Assembly: GCA_018896025.1 (NCBI GenBank)
Contig: JAHIND010000011.1
Coordinates: 158,780-222,779 of the forward strand
Direction of reading: 5' to 3'
Length of the DNA stretch: 64,000 bases
Source of the DNA: Pseudomonadota bacterium
GTDB taxonomy: Bacteria; Desulfobacterota; Desulfarculia; Desulfarculales; Desulfarculaceae
The position numbers and the translations under genes were made by a program. Of this stretch, positions 43,503-51,228 are shown in pieces; the stretch's first letter is position 1, and each line of letters begins with the position of its first letter. The notes below the pieces were generated by a model. That model did no database searches and was not told the origin of the DNA. It worked only from the letters and a program-made list of their open reading frames with translations.

Positions 43503-44636
43503 ATGAAGATAGCCAAGATCACCACCCACATGGTCTCCGTGCCGGTGGAGGAGAAAAGCGCCTGGGTGTCCAGCCTGGGCCGGGCGGTCAAGCGCGACTG
43601 CCTCATCGTGGAGATGGAGACCGACAGCGGCCTCAAAGGCGTCGGCGAGTGCTACCACGGCTCATCGCCGCTCACCCTGGAGCGGCTGGTGGGCAAGGTC
43701 CTGGCCCCGGTGCTCATGGGCAAGAACCCCCTCAACTGGGAGCTGAACAAGTCCCTGCTCATCAAGCGGGCCAAGCTCATGGGCCCCTTCGGCGTGATCA
43801 CCATGGCCATCGCCGGCCTGGAGATCGCCATGCTCGACATCGTGGGCAAGCACCTAGGCGCTCCCATCCATCAGGTCCTGGGCGGCTTCCGCGAGTGGGC
43901 CCCCCTGTACGTGGGCGGCCTGTGCCTGGGCTGGAAGGACGTGGACGACCTGTGCGCCGAGGCCAAAAAATACGTGGAGCAGGGCTTCAAGGCCATGAAG
44001 CTCCGCATGGGCCAGGGCTATGAGCGCGACGTGGACAGCGTGCGCCGGGTGCGCGAGACGGTGGGCCCGGACATCCGCCTGATGGTGGACGTGAACCAGG
44101 GCTACTCCGACCGCGATGCCATGAAGATCATCAAGAAGTACGAGGAGTGCGACCTGTTCTGGCTGGAAGAGCCGGTGCCCCACGACAAGCTGGCCACCAT
44201 GGCCCGCCTTCGGGCCATGAGCCCGGTGAACCTGGCCGCCGGGGAGAACTCCTTCACCCTGGGCGACTTCAAGCGGGTCCTGGACGCCGGCGCGGTGGAC
44301 ATCATCCAGCCCGACGCCTGCAAGATCGGCGGCATCGGCGACATGCGCAAGGTGGCGGTTTTGGCCGAGTCGCACCAGATCGAGGTGCATCCCCACATCA
44401 TCGGCACCTCCATCGCCCTGGCCGCGGCCCTGCAGTTCGTGGGCTCCATACCCAACGCGGGCATGATCGAGTGGGACAACTCCGAGGGCAACCTATTCCG
44501 CGACGGCATCATCCGTGAACGCTACGAGATCAACGACGGACAGATCAAGATTCCCTCCGCCCCCGGCCTGGGCGTGGAGGTAGATTACGATTTCCTTAAA
44601 GAATATCCCTACGTTGACGGCCCCTGCTACGTCTAG
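43503..44636 (+). CDS. Mandelate racemase/muconate lactonizing-type enolase superfamily enzyme
   Basis: A 377-residue enolase-superfamily protein. The metal ligands are visible in MVDVNQGY (Asp), WLEEPVPHD (Glu) and AAGENSF (Glu). The second strand has AMKLRMG, a Lys-X-Arg in place of the Lys-X-Lys of mandelate racemase. QPDACKIGG and EVHPHIIGTSI give the Asp-His dyad of that subgroup. This combination suits proton abstraction from a carboxylate, either a dehydratase or an epimerase; the substrate is unknown. It lies 39 bases after the TPP enzyme. Confidence 0.88.
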   Translation: MKIAKITTHMVSVPVEEKSAWVSSLGRAVKRDCLIVEMETDSGLKGVGECYHGSSPLTLERLVGKVLAPVLMGKNPLNWELNKSLLIKRAKLMGPFGVITMAIAGLEIAMLDIVGKHLGAPIHQVLGGFREWAPLYVGGLCLGWKDVDDLCAEAKKYVEQGFKAMKLRMGQGYERDVDSVRRVRETVGPDIRLMVDVNQGYSDRDAMKIIKKYEECDLFWLEEPVPHDKLATMARLRAMSPVNLAAGENSFTLGDFKRVLDAGAVDIIQPDACKIGGIGDMRKVAVLAESHQIEVHPHIIGTSIALAAALQFVGSIPNAGMIEWDNSEGNLFRDGIIRERYEINDGQIKIPSAPGLGVEVDYDFLKEYPYVDGPCYV

Positions 44637-44663
44637 GCCGCATTGAAATTCTAGGAGGCAACC

Positions 44664-45569
44664 ATGAGCGAGAAAAAAAACATCACCTTGGGCTTCATCG
44701 GCTTCGGCGAATTGGCTCAGGGCCTGGCCAAGGGACTGAAGGGCGAAGGCCTGGCCAAGATCAAGACCTTTGACAAGGCCGTGGCCGACGGCACCGAGGC
44801 GGGCAAGAAGATGCAAGCCGCCGCCGAGGGTATGGGCGTGACCGTCGTCGGCTCCCTGGATGAGCTGATCGAGGGCGCGGACCTGGTGTTCTCCACCGTG
44901 ACTCCGGCCGCCGCCGTGGTGGTGGGCACGGCCGCCGCCGCATTGCTGAAGCCGGGCCAGCTCTACTGCGATCTGAACTCCTGCACCCCCAGCTACAAGC
45001 GCCAGTCCCAGGCCGAGGTGGTCAAGTCCGGGGCCGACTACCTGGACGTAGGCGTGGTGGGCGGCATCAGCCTGCAAGGCCACCGCATCCCCTGCCTGGT
45101 CTGCGGCGAGGCGGGCCCCAAGCTCAAGGAGCTGATGGACCCCTACGGCATGAGCCTGACCCTGGTGGAAGGCGAGATCGGCACCGCCGCCCTGATGAAG
45201 ATGCTGCGCTCGGTGGTGCTCAAGGGCATCGAGGCCCTGATGCTGGAGATGTTCATGGCCGCCCAGACCTACGGCCTGGATGAGACCATGATGGCCAACG
45301 TCGCCGCCACCTTCAACCGGGGCGACTTCGAGGCCTACTCCAACATGCTCATGAGCACCCACGGCCTGCACGCTGCCCGCCGCTGCGACGAGGCGGAGAT
45401 GATCCGGGACACCATCAAGGAGACCGGCGTGGAGCCCTTTGTCACCGACGGCATCTTCAACTTCTTCAAGCACTCGGCCAAGCTGGGCATGCCCGAGTAC
45501 TTCAAGGGCGTCAAGCCCGCCGACTATCGGGCGGTGGCCAAGGCCATCCGGGAGCTGTCGGCCAAGTAA
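44664..45569 (+). CDS. NAD(P)-dependent dehydrogenase, 6-phosphogluconate/DUF1932 type
   Basis: A 301-residue oxidoreductase. The Rossmann start is LGFIGFGELAQGLAKGL, with a DLNSCTPSYK block and DVGVVGGISLQGHRIPCLVCG in the substrate domain; the C-terminal part from about residue 190 is the DUF1932 helical domain. Relatives oxidise short hydroxy acids. Twenty-seven bases follow the enolase-superfamily gene, and it ends the compact part of the TRAP operon. It would convert the hydroxy substrate to a keto acid for the TPP or aldolase enzymes (inference). Confidence 0.85.
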   Translation: MSEKKNITLGFIGFGELAQGLAKGLKGEGLAKIKTFDKAVADGTEAGKKMQAAAEGMGVTVVGSLDELIEGADLVFSTVTPAAAVVVGTAAAALLKPGQLYCDLNSCTPSYKRQSQAEVVKSGADYLDVGVVGGISLQGHRIPCLVCGEAGPKLKELMDPYGMSLTLVEGEIGTAALMKMLRSVVLKGIEALMLEMFMAAQTYGLDETMMANVAATFNRGDFEAYSNMLMSTHGLHAARRCDEAEMIRDTIKETGVEPFVTDGIFNFFKHSAKLGMPEYFKGVKPADYRAVAKAIRELSAK

Positions 45570-45640
45570 TGAATCTCCCTCCCCATCCCGCACTAGATGG
45601 TGATGACTAAAATATGGCGTAACGGTTAAATAAAATATCT

Positions 45641-45726
45641 GGTGGGGTGATCATGGTGCGCTTTCCCGCGCTGGGTTGTTAAAATTCTAGGGAAAGCCGC
45701 AGCCCGATGGTCACCCCACCGGCTTT
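45641..45726 (+). other. Nested stem structure followed by a T run, candidate leader or terminator
   Basis: A 10-base arm GGTGGGGTGA (45641-45650) is exactly complementary to TCACCCCACC (45711-45720), followed by GGCTTTTTT. Inside, CTTTCCC (45661-45667) pairs with GGGAAAG (45690-45696). The outer stem plus T run would terminate transcription. A long, structured interior like this also suits a regulated leader of the aldolase gene 70 bases further on. Confidence 0.5.
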
Positions 45727-45798
45727 TTTGCCGCCCGTGGAGCGGCCCGGCCCCGCGCGGCGGCGCAGCGACGCGCCCGAAGGGAGAAAAGACAAGGT

Positions 45799-46746
45799 AT
45801 GGAACGGATCAAGTTGGCACCGGTAAAGGGGGTTCTGCCCCCGGTGGTCACGCCATTCAAGGACGAAGAGCTGGACCTGGAGGCCTTTGAGAACAACCTC
45901 AAGGCCCTGAACCGGACCGGGCTCAGCGGCTACGTGGTGTTGGGCTCCACCGGCGAGAGTGTTTATCTGGACGAGCGGGAAAAAGAGATGGTCCTGGCCT
46001 CGGCCCGGGAGGCCGCCGCGCCGGGCAAGCAACTGGTGATGGGCACCGGCCAGGAGTCCACCCGGGCGGCCATCCACCTCACCCGCCTGGCGGCCAAGCA
46101 CGGGGCCGACTTCGTGCTGGTGGTGACCCCGGCCTATTTCAAGGGCCAGATGACCGCCGAGGCTCTGATGACCCACTTCACCAGGGTGGCCGACGATTCG
46201 CCCATACCGGTGCTGCTGTACAACGTGCCCCAGTTCACCGCCCTCAACCTGCAACCCGAGGTGGTGGCCCAGCTGGCCCAGCATCCCAACATCCAGGGCA
46301 TCAAGGACAGCACCGGCGACATCGCCCAGCTCACCGAGATAATCCGCATGGTGCCCCCGGAGTTCGCGGTCTTGGTGGGCAGCGACACCGTGTTCTACCC
46401 CGCCCTGTGCGTGGGGGCCACCGGCGGGGTGCTGGCCACCCCCAACGTGATCCCGGACCTGCTGGTGGAGCTGTTCAACCTGTTCCTGGAGGGCAAGCAC
46501 CTGGAGGCATTGAACCTGCAGCGGCGCATCAACCCCCTGGCCTCCCTGGTGCTAAAGGACTACGGGGTGGGCGGCATCAAGCTGGCCATGGACATGATGG
46601 GCTTCCAGGGCGGCGGGGTCCGCTCCCCCCTGACCATCCCCCATGGGGCCAGGGGCCGCTTCAGCGCCGAGTTGGCCAAGCTACGGCCCGAGTCCCATCC
46701 CCAGCGCGAAGAAACGCCGCTTTTCAAGGAGCCCGGGGACGAGTAG
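45799..46746 (+). CDS. Dihydrodipicolinate synthase/N-acetylneuraminate lyase-type aldolase
   Basis: A 315-residue class I aldolase of the DapA superfamily: PPVVTPFKDEELD, the GSTGESVYL phosphate-like pocket, the catalytic tyrosine in LLYNVPQ and the Schiff-base lysine in GIKDSTGD. DapA-type relatives split or condense keto acids such as 4-hydroxy-2-oxoglutarate. Because it follows the TRAP/dehydrogenase operon it is probably catabolic rather than lysine-biosynthetic (inference). Confidence 0.87.
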   Translation: MERIKLAPVKGVLPPVVTPFKDEELDLEAFENNLKALNRTGLSGYVVLGSTGESVYLDEREKEMVLASAREAAAPGKQLVMGTGQESTRAAIHLTRLAAKHGADFVLVVTPAYFKGQMTAEALMTHFTRVADDSPIPVLLYNVPQFTALNLQPEVVAQLAQHPNIQGIKDSTGDIAQLTEIIRMVPPEFAVLVGSDTVFYPALCVGATGGVLATPNVIPDLLVELFNLFLEGKHLEALNLQRRINPLASLVLKDYGVGGIKLAMDMMGFQGGGVRSPLTIPHGARGRFSAELAKLRPESHPQREETPLFKEPGDE

Positions 46747-46779
46747 GCTCCTCCCGCTGCGCTCGTCCCGCCACCCACC

Positions 46780-46813
46780 AGGGCCCGGCCGCTCGGCTGG
46801 GCCCTGACTTTTT
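46780..46813 (+). terminator. Intrinsic terminator after the aldolase gene
   Basis: An 11-pair stem with one G-U pair (46780-46790 with 46795-46805, loop GCTC) is followed by GAC and T5. It ends the aldolase transcript before the isochorismatase-type gene. Confidence 0.75.
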
Positions 46814-46901
46814 CGGCTCTCGGGCGGGCCGGGGGCCGGGCGGGCTTGTCCCCTCCCGCGGCCGGGGGCTAGAATAGCCCCTATGAACAGGAGGAGCGCC
46901 C

Positions 46902-47417
46902 GTGTCCCACGCCCTGATAATCGTGGATATGCTGCATGATTTTGTGCACCCCCAAGGCGCCCTGTGCGTGCCGGGGGCCCAGGAGATAGTCCCGGCCATC
47001 CAGCGGGAGTTGGAGCGGGCCCGCCAAGCGGGCGACCCGGTGATCTTTGTGTGCGACGCCCACGACCCCGACGACCGCGAGTTCCAGCGCTTCCCGCCCC
47101 ATGCCGTGGCCGGGAGCGCCGGGGCGGAGGTCATCGGCCATCTGGCCCCCCTGGAGGGCGAAATGGTGGTGGCCAAGCAACGCTACAGCCCCTTTTTCAA
47201 CACCGAACTGCACGACATCCTGGTGAAGCATGGGGTGACCGAGGCCACGGTGGTGGGGGTGTGCACCCACATTTGCGTCATGGAAACGGTGGCCGGACTG
47301 GCCAACCGGGATATTAAGGTGCGCGTACTCCAGGACGCGGTGGCCGATTTCGACCCCGAGTTGGCCCAGGCCGCCCTCCGGCGCATGGAAAATCTTTTCG
47401 GGGCCGAAATCTCATAA
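46902..47417 (+). CDS. Isochorismatase/nicotinamidase-family cysteine hydrolase
   Basis: A 171-residue hydrolase. The triad is visible: Asp in LIIVDMLHDF, Lys in VVAKQRYSPF and Cys in GVCTHICVMET. The DAHDPDD block gives the metal-binding residues found in nicotinamidase-like members. Family members cleave amides or vinyl ethers. GGAGGAGC lies 7 bases before the GTG at 46902. Nearby genes do not identify the substrate; nicotinamide or an N-carbamoyl compound are possible. Confidence 0.85.
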   Translation: MSHALIIVDMLHDFVHPQGALCVPGAQEIVPAIQRELERARQAGDPVIFVCDAHDPDDREFQRFPPHAVAGSAGAEVIGHLAPLEGEMVVAKQRYSPFFNTELHDILVKHGVTEATVVGVCTHICVMETVAGLANRDIKVRVLQDAVADFDPELAQAALRRMENLFGAEIS

Positions 47418-47454
47418 CGGACGCCGCCGCCCGCCCTTGGGTGGAAGCAAAGAC

Positions 47455-47483
47455 GATGGTATGCTTATTTAAATAAGACCATC
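47455..47483. promoter_or_regulatory. Long palindrome upstream of the glutaredoxin/FTR genes
   Basis: CTTATTTAAATAAG (47464-47477) is a perfect palindrome. It is flanked by GATGGT (47455-47460, with ATG between) and ACCATC (47478-47483), which also pair. It is a good operator candidate for the glutaredoxin-FTR pair 29 bases downstream; it could instead form an mRNA hairpin. Confidence 0.5.
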
Positions 47484-47511
47484 CGTGCAACTCCTTGGAA
47501 AGGAAATCCTC

Positions 47512-47763
47512 ATGACACCACCGGTTAAGCTATTCGCCCTTAGCACTTGCAGCCATTGCCGCAACACCCGCAAGTTTTTGGACGAAAACAACGTGGCCTA
47601 CGATGCGGTGGAGGTGGACCTCTGCCCCCTGGATGAGCGTGAGGAGGTCATCAACGAGGTGCGCAAATACAACCCCGCCACCAGCTTCCCCACCCTGGTA
47701 ATCGGGGACAAGGTGATCGTGGGCTACCGGGAAAACGAGATCAAAGAGGCGCTGGGCCTATGA
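47512..47763 (+). CDS. Glutaredoxin-like protein
   Basis: An 83-residue glutaredoxin/thioredoxin-fold protein with the redox motif CSHC at residues 13-16, the cis-proline in TSFPTLVIGD and a glutaredoxin-like end VGYRENEIKEAL. AAAGGAAAT lies just before the ATG at 47512; the frame extends upstream without family sequence. Its stop overlaps the start of the FTR gene (ATGA), so it is probably the substrate or partner of that reductase. Confidence 0.9.
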   Translation: MTPPVKLFALSTCSHCRNTRKFLDENNVAYDAVEVDLCPLDEREEVINEVRKYNPATSFPTLVIGDKVIVGYRENEIKEALGL

Positions 47764-48092
47764 CCGCTCAAGAGCTCTATGAGATGCTCAAAAAGGTGCA
47801 GGAGCCCAAGGGCTTCTACTTCAATGTAGACATGGAGCGCACCATGGGTCTCATGGAAGCGCTTCTGGTCAACAAGGAGCGCTACGGCTACATGTGCTGC
47901 CCCTGCCGCCTGGCCTCGGGCGACCGGGAAAAGGACGCGGACATCATCTGTCCCTGCGTTTACCGCGAGCCCGACGTGGCCCAGTACGGCTCCTGCTTCT
48001 GCAACCTGTACGTGACTCCGGCCTGGAACCAGGGCGACATCGCCCACGATTACGTGCCCGAGCGGCGGCCCCCGGAAAAATTCCCCTACTGA
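47760..48092 (+). CDS. ftrB: Ferredoxin:thioredoxin reductase catalytic subunit
   Basis: A 110-residue FTR beta-type protein. The three cysteine pairs that carry the 4Fe-4S cluster and redox disulfide are in place: CPC at 47-49, CPC at 64-66 and CFC at 79-81. It would pass electrons from reduced ferredoxin to the glutaredoxin-like protein encoded just upstream. A variable FTR alpha subunit is not present. A terminator follows 21 bases after the stop. Confidence 0.92.
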   Translation: MTAQELYEMLKKVQEPKGFYFNVDMERTMGLMEALLVNKERYGYMCCPCRLASGDREKDADIICPCVYREPDVAQYGSCFCNLYVTPAWNQGDIAHDYVPERRPPEKFPY

Positions 48093-48113
48093 GGCCCCAT
48101 CATCCGCGACTAA

Positions 48114-48149
48114 AAGGCCGGACCCCGCACGGGGCCCGGCCTTGTTTTT
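48114..48149 (+). terminator. Intrinsic terminator after ftrB
   Basis: The arms 48114-48121 and 48136-48143 form an 8-pair stem with an inner CCCCG/CGGGG stem, followed by G and T5. It ends the glutaredoxin-FTR transcript. Confidence 0.8.
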
Positions 48150-48166
48150 GCCGACGCTGGGACGGC

Positions 48167-48352
48167 TTAGTTGCCGCCCTCAAAGGTGCACTGGGTGAAG
48201 TCGATCTTTTCCCCACAACCGTTGCAGTAATGCTCCTTGTCGAACTCGTCGGAGAATATTTCCTTCTCCTTACCGCACTTGGGGCATTTGCAAACGAAAG
48301 ACTTCAGGCTCTTGTTGGCTTCGAAACCAGGGCAATGACGGGGAGTGGTCAC
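48167..48352 (-). CDS. Small zinc-ribbon protein
   Basis: A 61-residue protein with two CxxC pairs, CKCPKCG and CNGCG, that should bind one zinc. The N-terminus (TTPRHCPGFEANKSLKSFVC) and the end (DFTQCTFEGGN) add two cysteines. The GTG at 48352 has AAGGAG 7 bases upstream. Similar small proteins are common and uncharacterised in sulfate reducers. It is convergent with ftrB. Confidence 0.8.
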   Translation of the reverse strand: MTTPRHCPGFEANKSLKSFVCKCPKCGKEKEIFSDEFDKEHYCNGCGEKIDFTQCTFEGGN

Positions 48353-48437
48353 GGCATACTCCTTTTCCCAGGTGAGCGCCCGCCGGTGTTGGGAACCAGG
48401 CAGGCAGAATGTCTCTAAAGGGCAGTATTATTAATTA

Positions 48438-48466
48438 ATTTTGCAGCGATGCTTCGGCCGGGTCAA
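48438..48466 (-). promoter_or_regulatory. Candidate sigma-70 promoter of the zinc-ribbon gene
   Basis: On the minus strand TTGACC (48466-48461) and CAAAAT (48443-48438) are 17 bases apart, with five and four matches to the consensus boxes. The GTG of the zinc-ribbon gene lies about 75 bases beyond the expected start. Confidence 0.4.
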
Positions 48467-48589
48467 GGACTCATTGAAGCGTGCAGGGGACGCTTGCATG
48501 TCACTGTGGATAGGTGTAGTTAATACCTTTTAAGTCTCAACCGCCCCCAGCGGCGAGTGGATAAATCACCCAGTCGGAGGACGATGCAG

Positions 48590-49945
48590 ATGCCTGTGGT
48601 GGCTCCCTTTCGGGCCGTACGTTTCAACCCTGAAAAAGTTTCCAGCCTTGCCGACGTGGTCACGCCTCCCTACGACGTGATCAGTCACGAGCAGCAAGAA
48701 TCTTTTTATGCGTCCGACCCGCACAACATCATCCGCGTGGAACTCAATAAAAAGCGCGACAGCGACACGGCACAAGACAACCGCTACACCCGCTCGGCCG
48801 AGCATTTCCAGGCCTGGCGCGATGCGGGAGTTCTCACCCGGGACGAGTCTCCGTCTTATTATCTTTCGGAAACCACCTACACCGACGCCGAGGGCAACCA
48901 GCAGGTGCGCCGGGGCTTCTTCACCATGCTCAAGGTGGCCGACCCCCACGAGCGCAAGGTGCTGCCCCACGAGAAAACCTTCACCGCCCACAAGGAAGAC
49001 CGCTTCCAGCTTTTCAAGGCGGTGCAGGCCAACATCTCGCCCATCTTCGCCCTGTACCCCGACGACCTCAACGAAGTCATGACCACTCTGGACCAGGCCA
49101 AGGAGCCCCTGCCCCTCAACGACTTCGTGGACCCCATGGGCCTGCCCCAAAAGCTCTACCGGGTCAGCGACCCCGAGGCCTGCCGCAAGGTGCAGGAGCT
49201 GATGGCCGACAAGGTGATTTTCATCGCCGACGGTCACCACCGCTACGAGACCGCGCTGAACTACCGCAACTACATGCGCGGGCTGCACCCCGAGGCCGGT
49301 CCCGAGGCCCTGTTCAACTACACCCTCACCTACCTGTGCTCCATGAGCGATCCGGGCCTCACCGTCTTCGCCTGCCACCGTCTGGTGCCCCGTTTGGACG
49401 GCTTCGGCGCGGAGGACTTCCTGGCCCTGGCCAAGCCCTACTTCGAGGTGCGCGAGGTGGAACTGGAGGGCGACTTGGAGGCGGCCAAGGCCAAGCTCAC
49501 CGAGGCCCTGGCCAAGGCCGACGCCAAGAGCAACAGCCTGGGCCTGATCTCCCACGACACGGACAAGGCCTATCTGCTCACCATGAAGCCGGGGGCCATG
49601 GCCGGGCAGACCGGCCCGGACGTGGAAGGCCCTCTGGCCGAGCTGGACGTGGTGGTGCTCACCCATCTGGTGCTGGACCAAATCCTGGGCTTTGACAACA
49701 ACGCCCGGGACCAGGACCACACCATCCGCTATCTGGCGGACATGACCCATGTCTTGCAGGAAGTGAAGAGCGGGCGCTCCCGCCTGGCCTTCTTGCTCAA
49801 CCCCACCAAGGTGGAGCAGGTGCAGGCCGTGGCCGAGGCCGGGCTTATCATGCCCCGCAAGGCCACCTACTTCTACCCCAAGGTGCTCACCGGCCTGGTG
49901 ATCAACCTGCTATGCCCCGATGAAGAGGCCGAAGGCTGTAAATAG
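48590..49945 (+). CDS. DUF1015 family protein
   Basis: A 451-residue DUF1015 protein: VVAPFRAVRFNPEK at the start, VVTPPYDVIS, FIADGHHRYETALNYR in the middle and the C-terminal KATYFYPKVLTGLVI. The DGHHRY block is a hallmark of the family, whose enzymatic role is not established to my knowledge. GGAGG lies 9 bases before the ATG at 48590 and 3 before an ATG at 48584; the first spacing is better. It overlaps the methyltransferase gene by 26 bases. Confidence 0.85.
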   Translation: MPVVAPFRAVRFNPEKVSSLADVVTPPYDVISHEQQESFYASDPHNIIRVELNKKRDSDTAQDNRYTRSAEHFQAWRDAGVLTRDESPSYYLSETTYTDAEGNQQVRRGFFTMLKVADPHERKVLPHEKTFTAHKEDRFQLFKAVQANISPIFALYPDDLNEVMTTLDQAKEPLPLNDFVDPMGLPQKLYRVSDPEACRKVQELMADKVIFIADGHHRYETALNYRNYMRGLHPEAGPEALFNYTLTYLCSMSDPGLTVFACHRLVPRLDGFGAEDFLALAKPYFEVREVELEGDLEAAKAKLTEALAKADAKSNSLGLISHDTDKAYLLTMKPGAMAGQTGPDVEGPLAELDVVVLTHLVLDQILGFDNNARDQDHTIRYLADMTHVLQEVKSGRSRLAFLLNPTKVEQVQAVAEAGLIMPRKATYFYPKVLTGLVINLLCPDEEAEGCK

Positions 49946-50687
49946 CGGCTCGGTTTCCCCGGGCGGTCAGGGAGTGGCCACCACCACCCACGACCGCCTG
50001 GGGCGCCATTACCTTGAGCAGCCCGCCGGGGGCTTCCGTTTCGCCATAGACAGCGTTCTGCTGGCCGACTTCGCCACCCCGGCGGACGGCCCGGTAGCCG
50101 ATCTGGGCTCCGGCTGCGGGGTCTTGTGCGTGCTCTTGGCCGCGCGGGGACTGGCCGGGCCCTTCAGCGCCCTGGAGATAGACCCCTTGGCCGCAGGCTG
50201 CTGCGAGCGCAATTTCTCCCGCGCGGGCCTGGCGGGCGAGGTGCTCACCCACGACCTTTCCCAGCCTCACCCCGAGCTGAAGCCGGGCTCTTTCTCCCTG
50301 GTAATAACCAACCCTCCCTTTGGCCAGCCGGGCCGGGGACGCCTTTCGCCCGATCCCGCCCGGGCCAGGGCCCGCCACGAGCTGGCCCTTACCGCCGAGG
50401 ACCTGTGGCAGCGGGCCAAAGAGCTGTTGGCCCCCGGTGCGCGCCTGGCCCTGTGCTGGCCGCCCAGCCGCTTGCCCCAGGCCCTGGCGGGCCTGATGGA
50501 GCACGGCCTGGCCCCCCGGCGGCTGCGCCTGGTGCATGGCCGGGTGGAGCTACCCGCCAAAATATGCCTTATCGAAGCGGTGAAGGACGGCGGTGAGGAA
50601 TTGAGGGTGGAGCCACCCCTGATCGTCTACGCCCAGGGCCAGGAGTACGGCCCCGAGGTGGCGGCTATTTATCAGAAGCTTTGTTAG
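49920..50687 (+). CDS. SAM-dependent methyltransferase, TrmN6-like
   Basis: A 255-residue class I methyltransferase with SAM motif VADLGSGCGVLCVLLAAR and the amino-methylating motif TNPPFGQPGRGR. This combination, and the DSVLLADF block ahead of it, is typical of the tRNA1(Val) adenine-37 N6-methyltransferase group. The tail (LPAKICLIEAVKDGG) is also typical. The start lies within the end of the DUF1015 gene. Confidence 0.85.
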   Translation: MKRPKAVNSGSVSPGGQGVATTTHDRLGRHYLEQPAGGFRFAIDSVLLADFATPADGPVADLGSGCGVLCVLLAARGLAGPFSALEIDPLAAGCCERNFSRAGLAGEVLTHDLSQPHPELKPGSFSLVITNPPFGQPGRGRLSPDPARARARHELALTAEDLWQRAKELLAPGARLALCWPPSRLPQALAGLMEHGLAPRRLRLVHGRVELPAKICLIEAVKDGGEELRVEPPLIVYAQGQEYGPEVAAIYQKLC

Positions 50688-51120
50688 CCCGGCGGCAGGC
50701 CCGTCCCAGAGAGGCCAGGGCCTCGCGCAGCTCAGGATTTTTGATCCCGGCCACGGCGGCGTCCACCTCGCCCTCTTCCTTGGCGTCCAGCTCGGGCAGG
50801 GGCCTGGGAGGAGGCGGAGGCGGGCTAAGGGAGGGGGCGCTCACCAGCTTGAGGCGCTGCACCGGATGACCTGCCGCGCTTAGGCGCTCGCATATCTGGG
50901 GACCGGCAAGGGTAAGCTCCTGCTTCCAGGCCGACCCGCCCACCGCCACCACCAGCACTCCGCCCTTTTCCAGGGACACCGGCAGGGCCCGGCTGGCCAG
51001 GCCTTTCCCGGCGGCCTCGCGCCAGGCGGCCAGCAGGGCGGGCGAAGGCAGGCGCTGGGCCAGGGAGCCCGGCAGGGCCCCGCCCAACACCTCTTTCAAG
51101 CTCTGGGGATCGCGCGGCAT
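50665..51120 (-). CDS. DUF721/DciA-like protein
   Basis: A 151-residue protein. The N-terminal DUF721 domain (about residues 5-100) has LAAWREAAGKGLASRALP and a strand pattern ending WKQELTLAGPQICERL. DUF721 proteins include DciA, which loads the replicative helicase. A proline-rich linker and a short helical tail follow. It is convergent with the methyltransferase and overlaps its end by 23 bases. Confidence 0.78.
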   Translation of the reverse strand: MPRDPQSLKEVLGGALPGSLAQRLPSPALLAAWREAAGKGLASRALPVSLEKGGVLVVAVGGSAWKQELTLAGPQICERLSAAGHPVQRLKLVSAPSLSPPPPPPRPLPELDAKEEGEVDAAVAGIKNPELREALASLGRACRRANKASDK

Positions 51121-51149
51121 GGCCCCAGTATAGCCCCCGCTCCCCGTCC

Positions 51150-51177
51150 TTGTCTTGCCCCAGACAAACGCTATAGA
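51150..51177 (+). promoter_or_regulatory. Candidate promoter of the MFS gene
   Basis: TTGTCT (51150-51155) and TATAGA (51172-51177) are 16 bases apart. The MFS start codon is about 45 bases beyond the expected start. Confidence 0.4.
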
Positions 51178-51228
51178 ATGATGCGACCTGTCCGTCTGCC
51201 GCCTTGTCCCTAATAGCCTGGGGGAGTC

